DNA of 64,000 nucleotides from Spirochaetaceae bacterium (lineage in GTDB: Bacteria > Spirochaetota > Spirochaetia > Treponematales > Treponemataceae), in NCBI GenBank assembly GCA_017618015.1, contig JAFZVC010000061.1, positions 1 through 64,000 of the forward strand. The letters run 5' to 3'. The notes beneath the pieces were generated by a model, which saw only the letters and a program-made list of their open reading frames with translations, did not search any database and had not been told where the DNA came from. Position numbers and translations under genes: made by a program. Positions 37,413-46,442 of the stretch are shown in pieces (the first letter of the stretch is position 1; every line of letters starts with the position of its first letter).

Positions 37413-37493
37413 TGACAGTGCGCGTCCATGCGCACTGTCAACCCAAGTTTGCATCTGCAAACTTGCGGCTTTTTACGGGCATCCATGCCCGTA
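37413..37493. repeat. three tandem perfect hairpins
   Basis: Hairpin 1: 11-bp arms, 37413-37423 and 37430-37440 (TGACAGTGCGC). Hairpin 2: 10-bp arms, 37444-37453 and 37456-37465 (CAAGTTTGCA). Hairpin 3: 9-bp arms, 37474-37482 and 37485-37493 (TACGGGCAT). Loops 1 and 3 share TCCAT/ATCCAT. They begin 7 bp after the truncated HD-GYP frame. They resemble a REP/MITE-type intergenic repeat more than a single terminator. Confidence 0.75.
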
Positions 37494-37540
37494 GCTCCAC
37501 GATAACACCCGACCATAAAAAAAAATCCCCAAAAATGCAA

Positions 37541-37617
37541 TTTGTACTGATTCTGTACTGTTTTTTCTTGATTTTGTACTGATTCGTTACTGTTTTTTGT
37601 ACTGATTCAGTACTATC
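37541..37617 (+). promoter_or_regulatory. three tandem operator-like palindromic repeats
   Basis: TTTGTACTGATTC occurs three times, at 37541, 37573 and 37596. Each starts a 15-bp palindrome: 37544-37558, 37576-37590 and 37599-37613; the last, GTACTGATTCAGTAC, is perfect around its central T. Centre spacings are 32 and 23 bp. They lie 80-150 bp upstream of the lipoprotein gene. Confidence 0.7.
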
Positions 37618-37629
37618 TGGTCGCTAGAA

Positions 37630-37658
37630 TTGACTCATAAAACGAATCAACTTACCGT
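37630..37658 (+). promoter_or_regulatory. candidate promoter of the lipoprotein/OMP operon
   Basis: TTGACT (37630-37635), 17-bp spacer, TACCGT (37653-37658; only three of six match the -10 consensus). A weak -10 with palindromic sites upstream suggests positive control. Confidence 0.4.
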
Positions 37659-37691
37659 AAACGGAAGGTGATACGACATTGAGGAGTTATC

Positions 37692-38543
37692 ATGAAGATG
37701 AACAAAATTGCATTCGCCGTTATCGCGGCGTTGTGCGCATTCACATTTTTTTCTTGCGACCTGCTGATGAACCCGATTCTGCCTGCGTCTATCCTTAGAT
37801 ATGCCCCGGATCCGGGCGAACTTGATGATGTTTCTACGGAAGACCTTGCAAATGCAGCAAGTGATATAAGTGTTGTGGCTGATCCGGATGCGGCTAAGGC
37901 TATTATAGAAGCTCTTGGACAAAAGCCGGCAGAAGAAATTGCGGCTTTGAGCGACGAGCAGAAAACGGCAATCCTTGCGCTTACGACATCAGCTGTACTT
38001 CCTGTAAACACGCTTTTGGGAACTGTATATGACCTGATAAGCGGTGAAGTGAGCCGTATCACGCTTGATGTTCCGGTCAACAGATCAGAGAACGGAGCAG
38101 GGGAGGAAGAGGCCCAGATTCTTCAGGTGATGAAAAATGTAGTGAACAAAATCACTTTTATTGATACGACGGCTGCCGAGAACATCCTTCTTGCAATTGT
38201 AGAAGCAGACGATGAGCCGGATAATAAAGATGTGCCGAACATCCTTTTCGCGACGCTTTCTGTGGCGCTTTCCGCTTGTAAATCTAATCTGATTGATTTT
38301 GAAGATGGTGTTCCTGATTCTGTTGGAGAAGCACTTGAAAATCTTGCAGGATTCTTTGAGGGAGAAAGCTCGCAATCAGCTGGTACGATAGCGCAGTCTG
38401 TTCTTTCCGCAATATCTATCGACGGTGAAGTAGTTGAGCGCGCCTTGGACGCACTTACAAATGCACTTGATGTCATAAGCTGGTTAGGTGAACACGACAT
38501 CACTTTGGAAAACATTACGAGCTATATTGGATTTGGTGAATAG
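37692..38543 (+). CDS. lipoprotein of unknown function
   Basis: 283 residues; the lipobox FFSC places the acylated Cys at residue 22. The mature protein is helical and acidic, with Ala/Glu-rich stretches (for example EIAALSDEQKTAILAL), and no recognised domain. GAGGAG precedes the ATG. It is 9 bp upstream of the outer-membrane-type protein gene, so the two are probably co-expressed and may work together at the outer membrane. Confidence 0.82.
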   Translation: MKMNKIAFAVIAALCAFTFFSCDLLMNPILPASILRYAPDPGELDDVSTEDLANAASDISVVADPDAAKAIIEALGQKPAEEIAALSDEQKTAILALTTSAVLPVNTLLGTVYDLISGEVSRITLDVPVNRSENGAGEEEAQILQVMKNVVNKITFIDTTAAENILLAIVEADDEPDNKDVPNILFATLSVALSACKSNLIDFEDGVPDSVGEALENLAGFFEGESSQSAGTIAQSVLSAISIDGEVVERALDALTNALDVISWLGEHDITLENITSYIGFGE

Positions 38544-38552
38544 GAGAGAAAA

Positions 38553-39743
38553 ATGAAAATCAGAAAATTTATTCTTGTAGCTATATTAATTGCATCAGTT
38601 TCGATTGCTTTTGCGGATACAACAGTTGCTGTTGATGAACCTGGAATGATTGATGTCCGTTCACTCGGCATGGGTGGAACGCACATCGTAGACACGAATG
38701 ATTTTTACACGCTGCTCAAGAATCCGGCAGGTCTTGCGCTTACAGGAAAGAAAAGCATGATTTCCGTGCTCACGGTGAATGTCGGTGGTCCATTGGACAA
38801 GGTGCCGGGCATCATCGATGACCTGAACATGGGAAAACCTATCGAAGAGATTATTCCATCGATTGTTGCGGACGGTATGAACGTAAACCTTAATTTAGGA
38901 CTTGATGGTCCTATCTGCTTTGGAAAGATTTCAGAATCTGGTCTTGGCTGGGGATTCTTCGAGACAGTCAACGTTGACGCGAACATTCCGTCAATCACGC
39001 TCGCTAAGCTTACAGCCAAAGTTGAGATGGGCTTTGTACTTGGTTTTGGATTTAAGTTTGAGCTTGCTCCCGGAACTTCAATTGCTATAGGAGCTTCTGG
39101 TGAGGCTTTCGCACAGGTTCCTCGCATCGCGATGCAGGACAGCCTTACGAACATTCTTTCGAGCGTTCAGGACGGTACGGAATCACTTCCTCTTACGTCG
39201 GCTGTTGGTTTGAGCTGTGACGTAGGTGCTCATATCCGTCTTTTCAACTTCATCGATGCTGCTATTGTCTGTGAGGATCTTTTCTCACCGTATTTGACGA
39301 AAAACGCGACACTTGGACAGGTCGAAGCAGATCCTTCTGTCATGTTCTCTGACTTTGGTAACCCAACGTTCCAGGCAATGAACTTCAGAGTTGGCGCCGG
39401 CGTTGACGTGCTTCCAGAAGGTGCGCTCGGTGGTCTTATCTCCTCACTTAAAGTGCAGCTTGATATTAAGGACTTCGGTCTTTTCTTCAGACACTTCATC
39501 GACAAAAAACTCAGCGCGCTCGAAAGAAGCCCGTGGCTTAACTTCAACGCCGGTGTTGAGGCTGGGCTTATGAGTTTCATCTATGCCCGCATAGGTTACA
39601 GTGATGGCTTCCTGTCACTCGGAGCAAGCGTAAAACTTGGCGCGCTCAACCTTGATGCAGCTCTTTACACGAAGGAGCTTGGTAGAACACCTGGCGCAAA
39701 CAATCAGCTTAACGTAGCCGTTTCTGTAGGCTTGTTCTACTAA
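38553..39743 (+). CDS. exported outer-membrane beta-barrel-type protein
   Basis: 396 residues. Signal peptide (1-21, ending SIAFA). The mature start has the pattern RSLGMGGTHIVDTNDFYTLLKNPAGLA, the lipid-/porin-type N-terminal motif shared by PorV/FadL-like and Treponema UPF0164-like proteins. Alternating hydrophobic strands follow to a C-terminal aromatic residue (NVAVSVGLFY), as for a barrel inserted by BamA. Substrate unknown. Second gene after the lipoprotein. Confidence 0.8.
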   Translation: MKIRKFILVAILIASVSIAFADTTVAVDEPGMIDVRSLGMGGTHIVDTNDFYTLLKNPAGLALTGKKSMISVLTVNVGGPLDKVPGIIDDLNMGKPIEEIIPSIVADGMNVNLNLGLDGPICFGKISESGLGWGFFETVNVDANIPSITLAKLTAKVEMGFVLGFGFKFELAPGTSIAIGASGEAFAQVPRIAMQDSLTNILSSVQDGTESLPLTSAVGLSCDVGAHIRLFNFIDAAIVCEDLFSPYLTKNATLGQVEADPSVMFSDFGNPTFQAMNFRVGAGVDVLPEGALGGLISSLKVQLDIKDFGLFFRHFIDKKLSALERSPWLNFNAGVEAGLMSFIYARIGYSDGFLSLGASVKLGALNLDAALYTKELGRTPGANNQLNVAVSVGLFY

Positions 39744-39774
39744 CAGTCGTATAATCTGGCTGAAACCGCTGTTT

Positions 39775-39814
39775 CAAAAAGCTGTCCTGGGAAAACCTGG
39801 GGCAGCTTTTTTTT
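39775..39814 (+). terminator. intrinsic terminator after the OMP gene
   Basis: Stem AAAAGCTGTCC... pairing with ...GGGGCAGCTTTT around a short A-rich loop (39790-39794), ending in eight T (39807-39814). Confidence 0.85.
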
Positions 39815-39858
39815 GTTGTTGTGTGCTAAATATATTGTGAGGCAAAGACGAAACAATC

Positions 39859-39897
39859 TTGACAAAATATATTTGATACAATATAGTTTTATCAAAT
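39859..39897 (+). promoter_or_regulatory. gpx promoter with candidate OhrR operator
   Basis: TTGACA (39859-39864), 17-bp spacer, TATAGT (39882-39887). A perfect 8-bp inverted repeat, ATTTGATA (39871-39878) and TATCAAAT (39890-39897) with 11 nt between, brackets the -10 box; a bound repressor would block RNA polymerase. The regulator gene downstream is OhrR-like. Confidence 0.7.
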
Positions 39898-39929
39898 GGT
39901 AGTTATAAGCAATTACCAAGGAGGTTCTT

Positions 39930-40478
39930 ATGGGATTTTATGATTACAGAGTAATGACACCGGCTGGCGAAGAAGTGAAGATGGAGACTTTCAAAGGAAA
40001 GGTCGTTCTTGTTGTGAATACAGCTACCGGATGCGGATTTACGCCTCATTACAAGCCGATTGAAGCGATGTACGAAAAATACAATGACAAGGGTTTTGAA
40101 GTAATCGATGTTCCGTGCAATCAGTTTGCGGGGCAGACACCCGGAACGGACGAAGAAATCCACGAATTCTGTACACTTCGTTATAACACGAAGTTCCCGC
40201 AGATGAAAAAGTCTGACGTGAACGGTGAGAACCAGCTTCCGTTGTTCAAATTCCTGAAAGAGCAGAAAGGCTTCGAAGGCTTTGGAAAAGGGGCAAAAGC
40301 CGTAGCTATGAATCTGCTGCTTACAAAGATTGATAAAAACTATAAGAAAAATCCCGATATAAAGTGGAATTTCACCAAATTTGTAATCGACAGAGAAGGC
40401 AATGTCGTTGCAAGGTTTGAACCCACTGCGAAAATGGAAGATGTCGAAGCTTGCGTTGCGAAACTGATTGAAGCGTAA
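39930..40478 (+). CDS. glutathione peroxidase family protein (cysteine type)
   Basis: 182 residues, thioredoxin fold. Peroxidatic Cys35 in NTATGCGFT, the catalytic Gln in PCNQFAGQTPG and the Trp/Asn of KWNFTKF form the usual tetrad; a Cys rather than selenocysteine is encoded. Bacterial members usually use thioredoxin to reduce peroxides. Strong ribosome site AAGGAGG. It shares an operon with the OhrR-type regulator 23 bp downstream. Confidence 0.94.
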   Translation: MGFYDYRVMTPAGEEVKMETFKGKVVLVVNTATGCGFTPHYKPIEAMYEKYNDKGFEVIDVPCNQFAGQTPGTDEEIHEFCTLRYNTKFPQMKKSDVNGENQLPLFKFLKEQKGFEGFGKGAKAVAMNLLLTKIDKNYKKNPDIKWNFTKFVIDREGNVVARFEPTAKMEDVEACVAKLIEA

Positions 40479-40501
40479 TAAGAATAAGGACGGCTTGGAA
40501 A

Positions 40502-40927
40502 ATGTCACAGGAATACGAACAGCTTAAACTGCAGAATCAACTTTGCTTTCCTTTGTATGCTTGCGCGCGGAAAATAACAAGCAGCTATACGCCGTTCCTG
40601 AAGCCGCTCGGCCTAACGTACACACAGTACATAGTCTTTATGGTTCTGTGGGAAAAAGAAAGTGTTACGGTCGGGCAGCTTGGGAATATCCTTCATCTTG
40701 ATAACGGTACTCTTACGCCGCTTTTGAAGAATCTGGAAAAAGAAGGATATATCAAAAGAAAGCGGTCAAAAGAGGATGAACGTGTTATGACGATAAGCAT
40801 AACCGAAAAAGGAAATGCGCTTAAGGAAAAATGCAAGGATATTCCGTTCGAGTGCGCTTCTCATAACGCATCCCTTACAGAAGAGGAATCAAAAGAATTA
40901 TACAGGCTTTTGTATAAGCTCCTGTAA
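40502..40927 (+). CDS. ohrR: OhrR-type MarR-family organic peroxide sensor/repressor
   Basis: 141 residues. The N-terminal QLCFPLYACARKI puts a Cys exactly at position 15, the reactive cysteine of OhrR, with Tyr19 four residues on. Winged helix with LHLDNGTLTPLLKNLEKEGYIKRKRSKEDERV. Oxidation of Cys15 is known to release OhrR from DNA. By position it should control gpx and itself through the inverted repeat at 39871-39897. A downstream 8-bp inverted repeat (40952-40959/40974-40981) could be its terminator. Confidence 0.9.
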   Translation: MSQEYEQLKLQNQLCFPLYACARKITSSYTPFLKPLGLTYTQYIVFMVLWEKESVTVGQLGNILHLDNGTLTPLLKNLEKEGYIKRKRSKEDERVMTISITEKGNALKEKCKDIPFECASHNASLTEEESKELYRLLYKLL

Positions 40928-40968
40928 GGATTTGTTGTCTTTTGTTTTGCGTTAGCCGGGGCTAATAC

Positions 40969-41004
40969 TTGCGCCGGCTAAAATCGTTTACTATAATCAG
41001 ACTA
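40969..41004 (+). promoter_or_regulatory. predicted leaderless promoter of the ZIP transporter gene
   Basis: TTGCGC (40969-40974), 17-bp spacer, exact TATAAT (40992-40997), then 6 nt to the ATG at 41004. The expected start site is the A of ATG; no Shine-Dalgarno is present. Confidence 0.65.
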
Positions 41005-41783
41005 TGAACTTTATTATTGCGAAAGGACTTTTGATTCCGTTTTTAGGAACTGCTCTTGGATCGGCTCTTGTTTTCTTTATGAAAAAGGAGCTTGATGGCC
41101 GCATCCAGAAGATGCTTTCGGGCTTTGCGGCGGGCGTTATGGTCGCGGCTTCTGTGTGGAGCCTTTTGATTCCTTCGATGGAAATGTCAGCTGATAAAGG
41201 CAAACTTGCGTTTGTTCCGGCTGCGGTCGGATTTTGCCTTGGTATGCTTTTCCTGCTGCTGCTTGATAAAACTGTTCCTCACATGCATCTTGATGAAACG
41301 GTGGAAGGTCCGAAGAACAAGCTTCAAAAAACGACGATGATGGTTCTTGCCGTCACACTTCACAATATTCCTGAGGGAATGGCTGTCGGTATTTTGTACG
41401 CCGGGTGGGCATCTGGTTCGGCTCAGATAACTGAAGCGGGCGCGCTAAGCCTTGCGCTCGGTATAGCAATTCAGAATTTTCCTGAAGGCGCGATTATCTC
41501 TATGCCGCTTCATTCGCGAGGGCTTTCCAAGGCAAAATCCTGCTGGTATGGCGTTCTTTCTGGAATAGTGGAGCCAGTTGCCGGACTTTTGACGATTCTT
41601 CTTGCAAGCCTTGTTATGCCTGTGCTTCCGTACTTTTTAAGTTTTGCAGCCGGCGCAATGATTTATGTCGTTATTGAAGAGCTCGTTCCTGAAATGGCGG
41701 AAGGCGAGCATTCAAACTGGGGCACAATCACATTTATGCTCGGCTTTACGCTGATGATGATTCTTGACGTGGCGTTAGGCTGA
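41004..41783 (+). CDS. ZIP-family divalent metal transporter
   Basis: 259 residues, about eight membrane helices. The metal-binding helices are clear: LHNIPEGMAVG in helix 4 and IQNFPEGAIIS in helix 5, as in ZupT/GufA-type ZIPs, with a His-containing loop (VPHMHLDE) before. Imports Zn or other divalent metals. The gene appears to have its own promoter overlapping the ATG and is probably translated from a leaderless mRNA. Confidence 0.93.
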   Translation: MNFIIAKGLLIPFLGTALGSALVFFMKKELDGRIQKMLSGFAAGVMVAASVWSLLIPSMEMSADKGKLAFVPAAVGFCLGMLFLLLLDKTVPHMHLDETVEGPKNKLQKTTMMVLAVTLHNIPEGMAVGILYAGWASGSAQITEAGALSLALGIAIQNFPEGAIISMPLHSRGLSKAKSCWYGVLSGIVEPVAGLLTILLASLVMPVLPYFLSFAAGAMIYVVIEELVPEMAEGEHSNWGTITFMLGFTLMMILDVALG

Positions 41784-41803
41784 AAAAATGCGAGAAAAGA
41801 ACT

Positions 41804-41831
41804 CTGCCCATGTTTTGGGCAGTGTCCTTTT
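41804..41831. terminator. terminator between ZIP and cheY (convergent)
   Basis: CTGCCCA (41804-41810) pairs with TGGGCAG (41816-41822), 5-nt loop; TCCTTTTT follows on the plus strand, and the A-rich sequence upstream can serve the minus strand. Confidence 0.8.
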
Positions 41832-42193
41832 TACCCAAGAATTTTCTTTACGATTGCGGAAAGCTTTTCTGACGTGAAAGGCTTTACAATCCAGCCTGTT
41901 GCGCCGGCGGCTTTTCCTTCCTGCATCTTTCCGTCCTGGCTTTCCGTTGTGAGCGCGATAATCGGCGTAAAGCGGTAAGCCGGAAGATTCCTTACGTTCT
42001 TGATGAAATCGATGCCGTTCATGTTCGGCATGTTTATATCTGTTATAATCAGCTGAAACTCGTTCGCTTCGGCTTTTTTCAAGCCGTCGATGCCGTCATC
42101 AGCCTCTATTACTTCGTATCCTTCCTGTGAAAGAACGAAAGAAACGCTCTTTCTGATGGAAACTGAATCATCCACAATCATTATTTTTGCCAT
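41831..42193 (-). CDS. cheY: chemotaxis response regulator CheY
   Basis: 120-residue single receiver domain. Phosphoacceptor Asp52 (LIITDINMP), acidic pair Asp8-Asp9, Thr in ALTTES and Lys in VKPF are all in place. Phospho-CheY sets flagellar motor direction. Last gene of the cheA-cheR-cheB-cheY run, 9 bp after cheB. No CheX or CheZ phosphatase gene is in the window. Confidence 0.93.
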   Translation of the reverse strand: MAKIMIVDDSVSIRKSVSFVLSQEGYEVIEADDGIDGLKKAEANEFQLIITDINMPNMNGIDFIKNVRNLPAYRFTPIIALTTESQDGKMQEGKAAGATGWIVKPFTSEKLSAIVKKILG

Positions 42194-42202
42194 TTTCTCC
42201 TC

Positions 42203-43330
42203 CTATAATGTGCGGCGCATTACTTCGTCCGCTATGCCGCTCAGCGGAAGAATACAGTCTACCGCACCTGCTTTTATAGCTTCCGCAGGCATTCCGAAAA
42301 CGACGCTCGTTTCTTTATCCTGCGCAATTGTATACGCTCCTGCTTCGTGCATTTCAAGCATTCCCTTCGCGCCGTCGTCGCCCATTCCAGTCATTATGAC
42401 ACCGACAGCGTTTTTTCCGGCATAATGTGCCGCAGAACGAAAAAGCACATCCACTGAAGGACGGTGACGCGAAACGAGCGGACCATCCTTCACTTCTACA
42501 TAATAACGCGCTCCGCTTCTTTTGAGAAGTGTATGTTTGTTGCCCGGCGCAATAAGAACTTTTCCGCGTATTACCGAATCGTTGTCTTTTGCTTCTTCGA
42601 CATGGACTTTGCAAAGCGAATCGAGCCGCTGGGCAAACGAACGCGTAAAATGCTCCGGCATATGCTGCACGATGACGATTCCCGGCGCATTTACGGGAAG
42701 CATCTCTAAAAATGATTTGAGGGCTTCTGTACCGCCGGTGCTCGCGCCGATAACGACGATTTTTTCTGTTGTCTCGATTGTGTGGGGGATGGCGGAGTTT
42801 AGTGTGTTCTGTGCGCTAAACGGCGTGGTCGCGGAGTTTGCAATGAACGTGGAGTTTGCGACACTCGTGGTCGCCATCGTTCCTGATTGAGGAACCGCTC
42901 CCGCCCGCTTCCCGAACTTTGCTTTTATCCGGTACGCCGCAAGGGCAGCTGCTTTTACCGCATCGCAAATAAGAATTCGCGATTCTTCTATGAATTGCTT
43001 CGTTCCAAGCTTCGGTTTCTGGATTATCTCTGTCGCACCGTATTCAAGCGCCTTCATCGCGTTATGAGAGCCGTCCTCTGCCATGCTGGAGCAAATTACG
43101 ACCGGAATAGGATTCGTTTCCATAAGCTGCTTAAGGAACGTTATTCCGTCCATATGCGGCATTTCTATGTCGAGCGTTATTACGTCCGGAGTGGAAAGCT
43201 CCATCTTTTTCAGTGCGATAAGCGGATCGCCCGCCGTCCCTATGACTTCGATATTCGGGTCAGAAGCAAGCACCTTTGATAGAGATTCGCGGACAACAGC
43301 AGAGTCGTCTATGACAAGAACTTTAATCAT
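42203..43330 (-). CDS. cheB: protein-glutamate methylesterase CheB
   Basis: 375 residues: receiver domain with Asp54, a linker rich in Ser/Thr/Ala (about 150-180), and the methylesterase/deamidase domain with the catalytic Ser in [10 protein letters not shown], His in VQHMPEHFT and Asp in [10 protein letters not shown]. Removes methyl groups from chemoreceptors. Overlaps cheR by 4 bp. Confidence 0.96.
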   Translation of the reverse strand: MIKVLVIDDSAVVRESLSKVLASDPNIEVIGTAGDPLIALKKMELSTPDVITLDIEMPHMDGITFLKQLMETNPIPVVICSSMAEDGSHNAMKALEYGATEIIQKPKLGTKQFIEESRILICDAVKAAALAAYRIKAKFGKRAGAVPQSGTMATTSVANSTFIANSATTPFSAQNTLNSAIPHTIETTEKIVVIGASTGGTEALKSFLEMLPVNAPGIVIVQHMPEHFTRSFAQRLDSLCKVHVEEAKDNDSVIRGKVLIAPGNKHTLLKRSGARYYVEVKDGPLVSRHRPSVDVLFRSAAHYAGKNAVGVIMTGMGDDGAKGMLEMHEAGAYTIAQDKETSVVFGMPAEAIKAGAVDCILPLSGIADEVMRRTL

Positions 43331-44193
43331 AGGCTCCTCACGTTTTCTGTCTTTCTGTAGACGGTCGGCGCGACGGTTTTAAGCGGCAGGTTCATAGAAA
43401 GGATAGTTTCTGAATGGCCCAGGAAAAGGAATCCGCCGGGTTCAAGGTTCCGTATCAGTTTGGAGATGATAGCTTCCTGCGTCGGCTTGTCGAAGTAGAT
43501 AAGCACGTTGCGGCAGAAAATAGCGTTAAAAGTTTCTCTGATGTTGTACGCCGCATCCATGAAGTTCAGCCGGCGGAAAGTCACGCAAGAACGCAACTCC
43601 GGCTTTATTCGCACTTTTGGGGCGGTCCTGTCCGTGCTTTTGAGGAAGTAAAGCTTTTTCTGCTCATACGGGATGCTTGCTATCGAAGCTTCGTCGTAAA
43701 CGGCGTTAACTGCTTTGTCCAAAACTTTTGTGGAGATATCGGTTGCAAAAAGATGATAATTGCTGAATACGCCCCTGTGGGCACGCATGAATTCGCGCAA
43801 TACGATGGAGATTGTGTAAACTTCTTCACCGCTCGAGCAGCCCGCTGACCAGATAGAAGGCGTTTTTATTCCCCGGCTTACAAGTTCCGGCAGAACATTG
43901 TTCACAAGATACTGAAAATGGTCGTTTTCGCGGAAAAACTCGGTTTTGTTCGTCGTGAGCGCATCAGTTAGCAGGATAATTTCATTGCCGGACTTGTCTT
44001 TGTTGAACGCATAGTCGATGTAGTCGCTGAAATTCGTCAGACCTAGTGCCTTAAGCCGTCCGAAAAGCCTTGACTGCACCATTATGCGCTTTACTTCCGG
44101 CATACGGATACCGACCGTTTTTTCTATATAAGAGGAAATCGTCTTGTATTCGTCGTCGGTAAGTTCTATCGACTTGGTGATGAAGTTGTCCAT
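43327..44193 (-). CDS. cheR: chemoreceptor methyltransferase CheR
   Basis: 288 residues. N-terminal helical domain followed by the SAM-binding domain with [18 protein letters not shown] and the catalytic-site segment [15 protein letters not shown]. Methylates receptor glutamates. The transmembrane receptor in this window ends in a pentapeptide that fits the CheR tether consensus. 41 bp after cheA; overlap of 4 bp with cheB. Confidence 0.96.
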   Translation of the reverse strand: MDNFITKSIELTDDEYKTISSYIEKTVGIRMPEVKRIMVQSRLFGRLKALGLTNFSDYIDYAFNKDKSGNEIILLTDALTTNKTEFFRENDHFQYLVNNVLPELVSRGIKTPSIWSAGCSSGEEVYTISIVLREFMRAHRGVFSNYHLFATDISTKVLDKAVNAVYDEASIASIPYEQKKLYFLKSTDRTAPKVRIKPELRSCVTFRRLNFMDAAYNIRETFNAIFCRNVLIYFDKPTQEAIISKLIRNLEPGGFLFLGHSETILSMNLPLKTVAPTVYRKTENVRSL

Positions 44194-44234
44194 CGGTTTC
44201 CTTTGCGTCCGGTCTTCGCCACTTGCCCGCGTGC

Positions 44235-46442
44235 TCAGGCTTTTGTATCAAGCTTGCGCACGATGTCCGAAAGCTTGTATACGTCGAGAATAAGCGCGAC
44301 TGAGCCGTCGCCAAGAATCGTTGCGCCGGAAAGCCCGGAAACGTTCTGGTAAAGCCTTCCGAGCGGCTTTATTACAGTCTGATAGTTGCCTATAACCCTG
44401 TCTATAATAAGACCGACGCGCGAATCCTGGTCGGTGACGATAACCATCTGCTGTATTTCTGGCCGTTCTCCTTCAACGCCGAAGAACGTGCGCAAGTCGA
44501 TGAAAGGCATCATTTCGTCGCGGATTTTCATCGATGAGCAGAACGAGTTTTTCTTCATCGGCTGGTCGAACTCAAGGCATTCGACGACGTTTGAAAGCGG
44601 CAGGATGTAGAAGTTTTCACCGAGCTGTACAAGAATTCCTTCGATGATGGCGAGGGTGAGCGGGATTTTGAGCGTGAATATAGTTCCTTTGCCCGGCGCG
44701 GACTGGATTGTGACGCTTCCTCCGAGCGAAGTTATGTCTTTTTTAACGACATCCATGCCTACGCCCCTGCCAGAGATTGACGTGACTTTCTCAGCCGTGG
44801 AGAAGCCCGGCATAAAGATAAGGTTGTCTATCTCGCTGTCGGAAAGTTCGTCGTTCGCGTTGATAAGGCCGCGCTCGACAGCCTTTGCTTTTATCTTTTC
44901 GCGGTTAAGGCCGGCACCGTCATCTTCAATCGTTATAAGAACGAACGCGCCTGCGTGCTGGGCGCGGAGCCTGACTTTTCCAGTAGGATCCTTGCCTTTC
45001 TGCGTCCTTTCGTCAGGCAGCTCTATGCCGTGGTCACACGAGTTTCTTATAAGATGAACGAGCGGGTCATTAAGCTTTTCTATAACTGTCTTGTCAAGCT
45101 CCGTCTCCGCGCCTTCTGTTATAAGCTCAATGTCTTTGTGGGTGCCGGAAGCAAGGTCCCTTACGAGCCTTCTGAAACGCGAGAATATCGTTCCGATGGG
45201 GAGCATCCTCATGTCCATGGTGGTGTCGCGAAGCTCAAGAATAAGGCGTTCGCCCTGCTCACCGAGCGTTGCGAGCTGCTGCGAAGAAACTGTTGAAGCA
45301 ACCTGATTAAGGCGAGCGTTGAACGTAACGAGCTCACCCACAAGGTCTATGAGTTTGTCGAGCTTTGCGGAATTGACTTTTATTGTCTGCGCGTTAAGCT
45401 CCTGGTTCTTTTTTTCGCTCTGTTCTTTAAGATGCTTCTGCTCTGCGAGCGCAGCCTGAACATCCTCGCGGCTGACCATTTTCTTTTCGGTGAGCAGCGT
45501 TCCGATCGGCTTTTGTCCGCCAAGAACATCCTTTATGTCTTCTTGCGTTACAAGCTTTTTGTCGACAAGAATCTCTCCGAGCTTTTTCGGCGCGCCGGAA
45601 GAAGCCTGGTCGGAGTCTGTTATCTTTTGGATAGAGATTTTGCTTGTGTCGTCAAGGAAAATGAAAACTTCTTTTATGTCTTCTTCCGTCTTTGTCGTCG
45701 TCAGAATGACATCCCAGGAAACGTAGCATTTTTCGGGGTTCAGGTCATGCAGGCGCGGTACGCCGCTGAAATGCGGACTTATGGAGATTGCGCCCATTTC
45801 CGCAAGCTCCGCTATGAGCGCATGCGGGCGTGTTCCGTTTATAAAGACGTCTGGTGAAAACTCAAGCTTTATGCGCCATGTAATTTCTGGAAGTTCTTCC
45901 TCTGTTATAAGGTCGGCTTTTTCAGCGGCTTTTGTTTTTGCAGCGGAATCCGTCGCTGATGGGGCGGCTGGTGCGGGCTGAGTGGCTTGTGATGGCTGTG
46001 CGTCTTTCGCGCCCTGTGTTGACGCGCTTCCTTCGGCCAAAGATTTTCCTGTTTTATCGTGCTTCAAAAGATATACCTGGAACTCTTTTATGAGCCGTTC
46101 GGTTTCCGCCGCTATAGCGGGTGTGTTCTCGTTGTCGAGCATCTCGCGTATATGGTCGCGCGCCTGCAGGGTAAGCGTAATAAGCTCCGAAGATACGGCG
46201 ACCCTGCCGTTACGCACTTCGTCGAACGTAGTCTCAGCTTCGTGCGTGAAGCGGGATATCGCGTCAAACCCGAACATTCCTGCCGAGCCTTTTATGGTAT
46301 GCATGCTCCTGAATACGGCGGAGATAGTGTCCATATCGTCTGGATTCTGCTCCAGCTCAAGAAGATATTCCTCAAGCTTGTCAAGAAGATCGTTGGCTTC
46401 GCTAAGAAAAACTTCTGCTATTTTATCAAGGCTTTCACTCAT
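44235..46442 (-). CDS. cheA: chemotaxis histidine kinase CheA
   Basis: 735 residues. P1 with phospho-His48 in MHTIKGSAGMFG; a P2-like module (about 190-275); a linker bearing two copies of an LGEILVDKKLVTQEDI-type motif (about 285-340) often seen in CheA proteins; P3 dimerisation helices (VNSAKLDKLIDLVGELV); P4 kinase with LIRNSCDHGIELP, DDGAGLN and GRGVGMDVVKK; and a C-terminal CheW-like P5. Overlaps the STAS gene by 4 bp. Confidence 0.97.
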   Translation of the reverse strand: MSESLDKIAEVFLSEANDLLDKLEEYLLELEQNPDDMDTISAVFRSMHTIKGSAGMFGFDAISRFTHEAETTFDEVRNGRVAVSSELITLTLQARDHIREMLDNENTPAIAAETERLIKEFQVYLLKHDKTGKSLAEGSASTQGAKDAQPSQATQPAPAAPSATDSAAKTKAAEKADLITEEELPEITWRIKLEFSPDVFINGTRPHALIAELAEMGAISISPHFSGVPRLHDLNPEKCYVSWDVILTTTKTEEDIKEVFIFLDDTSKISIQKITDSDQASSGAPKKLGEILVDKKLVTQEDIKDVLGGQKPIGTLLTEKKMVSREDVQAALAEQKHLKEQSEKKNQELNAQTIKVNSAKLDKLIDLVGELVTFNARLNQVASTVSSQQLATLGEQGERLILELRDTTMDMRMLPIGTIFSRFRRLVRDLASGTHKDIELITEGAETELDKTVIEKLNDPLVHLIRNSCDHGIELPDERTQKGKDPTGKVRLRAQHAGAFVLITIEDDGAGLNREKIKAKAVERGLINANDELSDSEIDNLIFMPGFSTAEKVTSISGRGVGMDVVKKDITSLGGSVTIQSAPGKGTIFTLKIPLTLAIIEGILVQLGENFYILPLSNVVECLEFDQPMKKNSFCSSMKIRDEMMPFIDLRTFFGVEGERPEIQQMVIVTDQDSRVGLIIDRVIGNYQTVIKPLGRLYQNVSGLSGATILGDGSVALILDVYKLSDIVRKLDTKA

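Noticed and set aside
37413-37617. CRISPR array
   Set aside because: The hairpins differ in sequence from each other and the 15-bp palindromes are too short and unevenly spaced; no cas genes are near.
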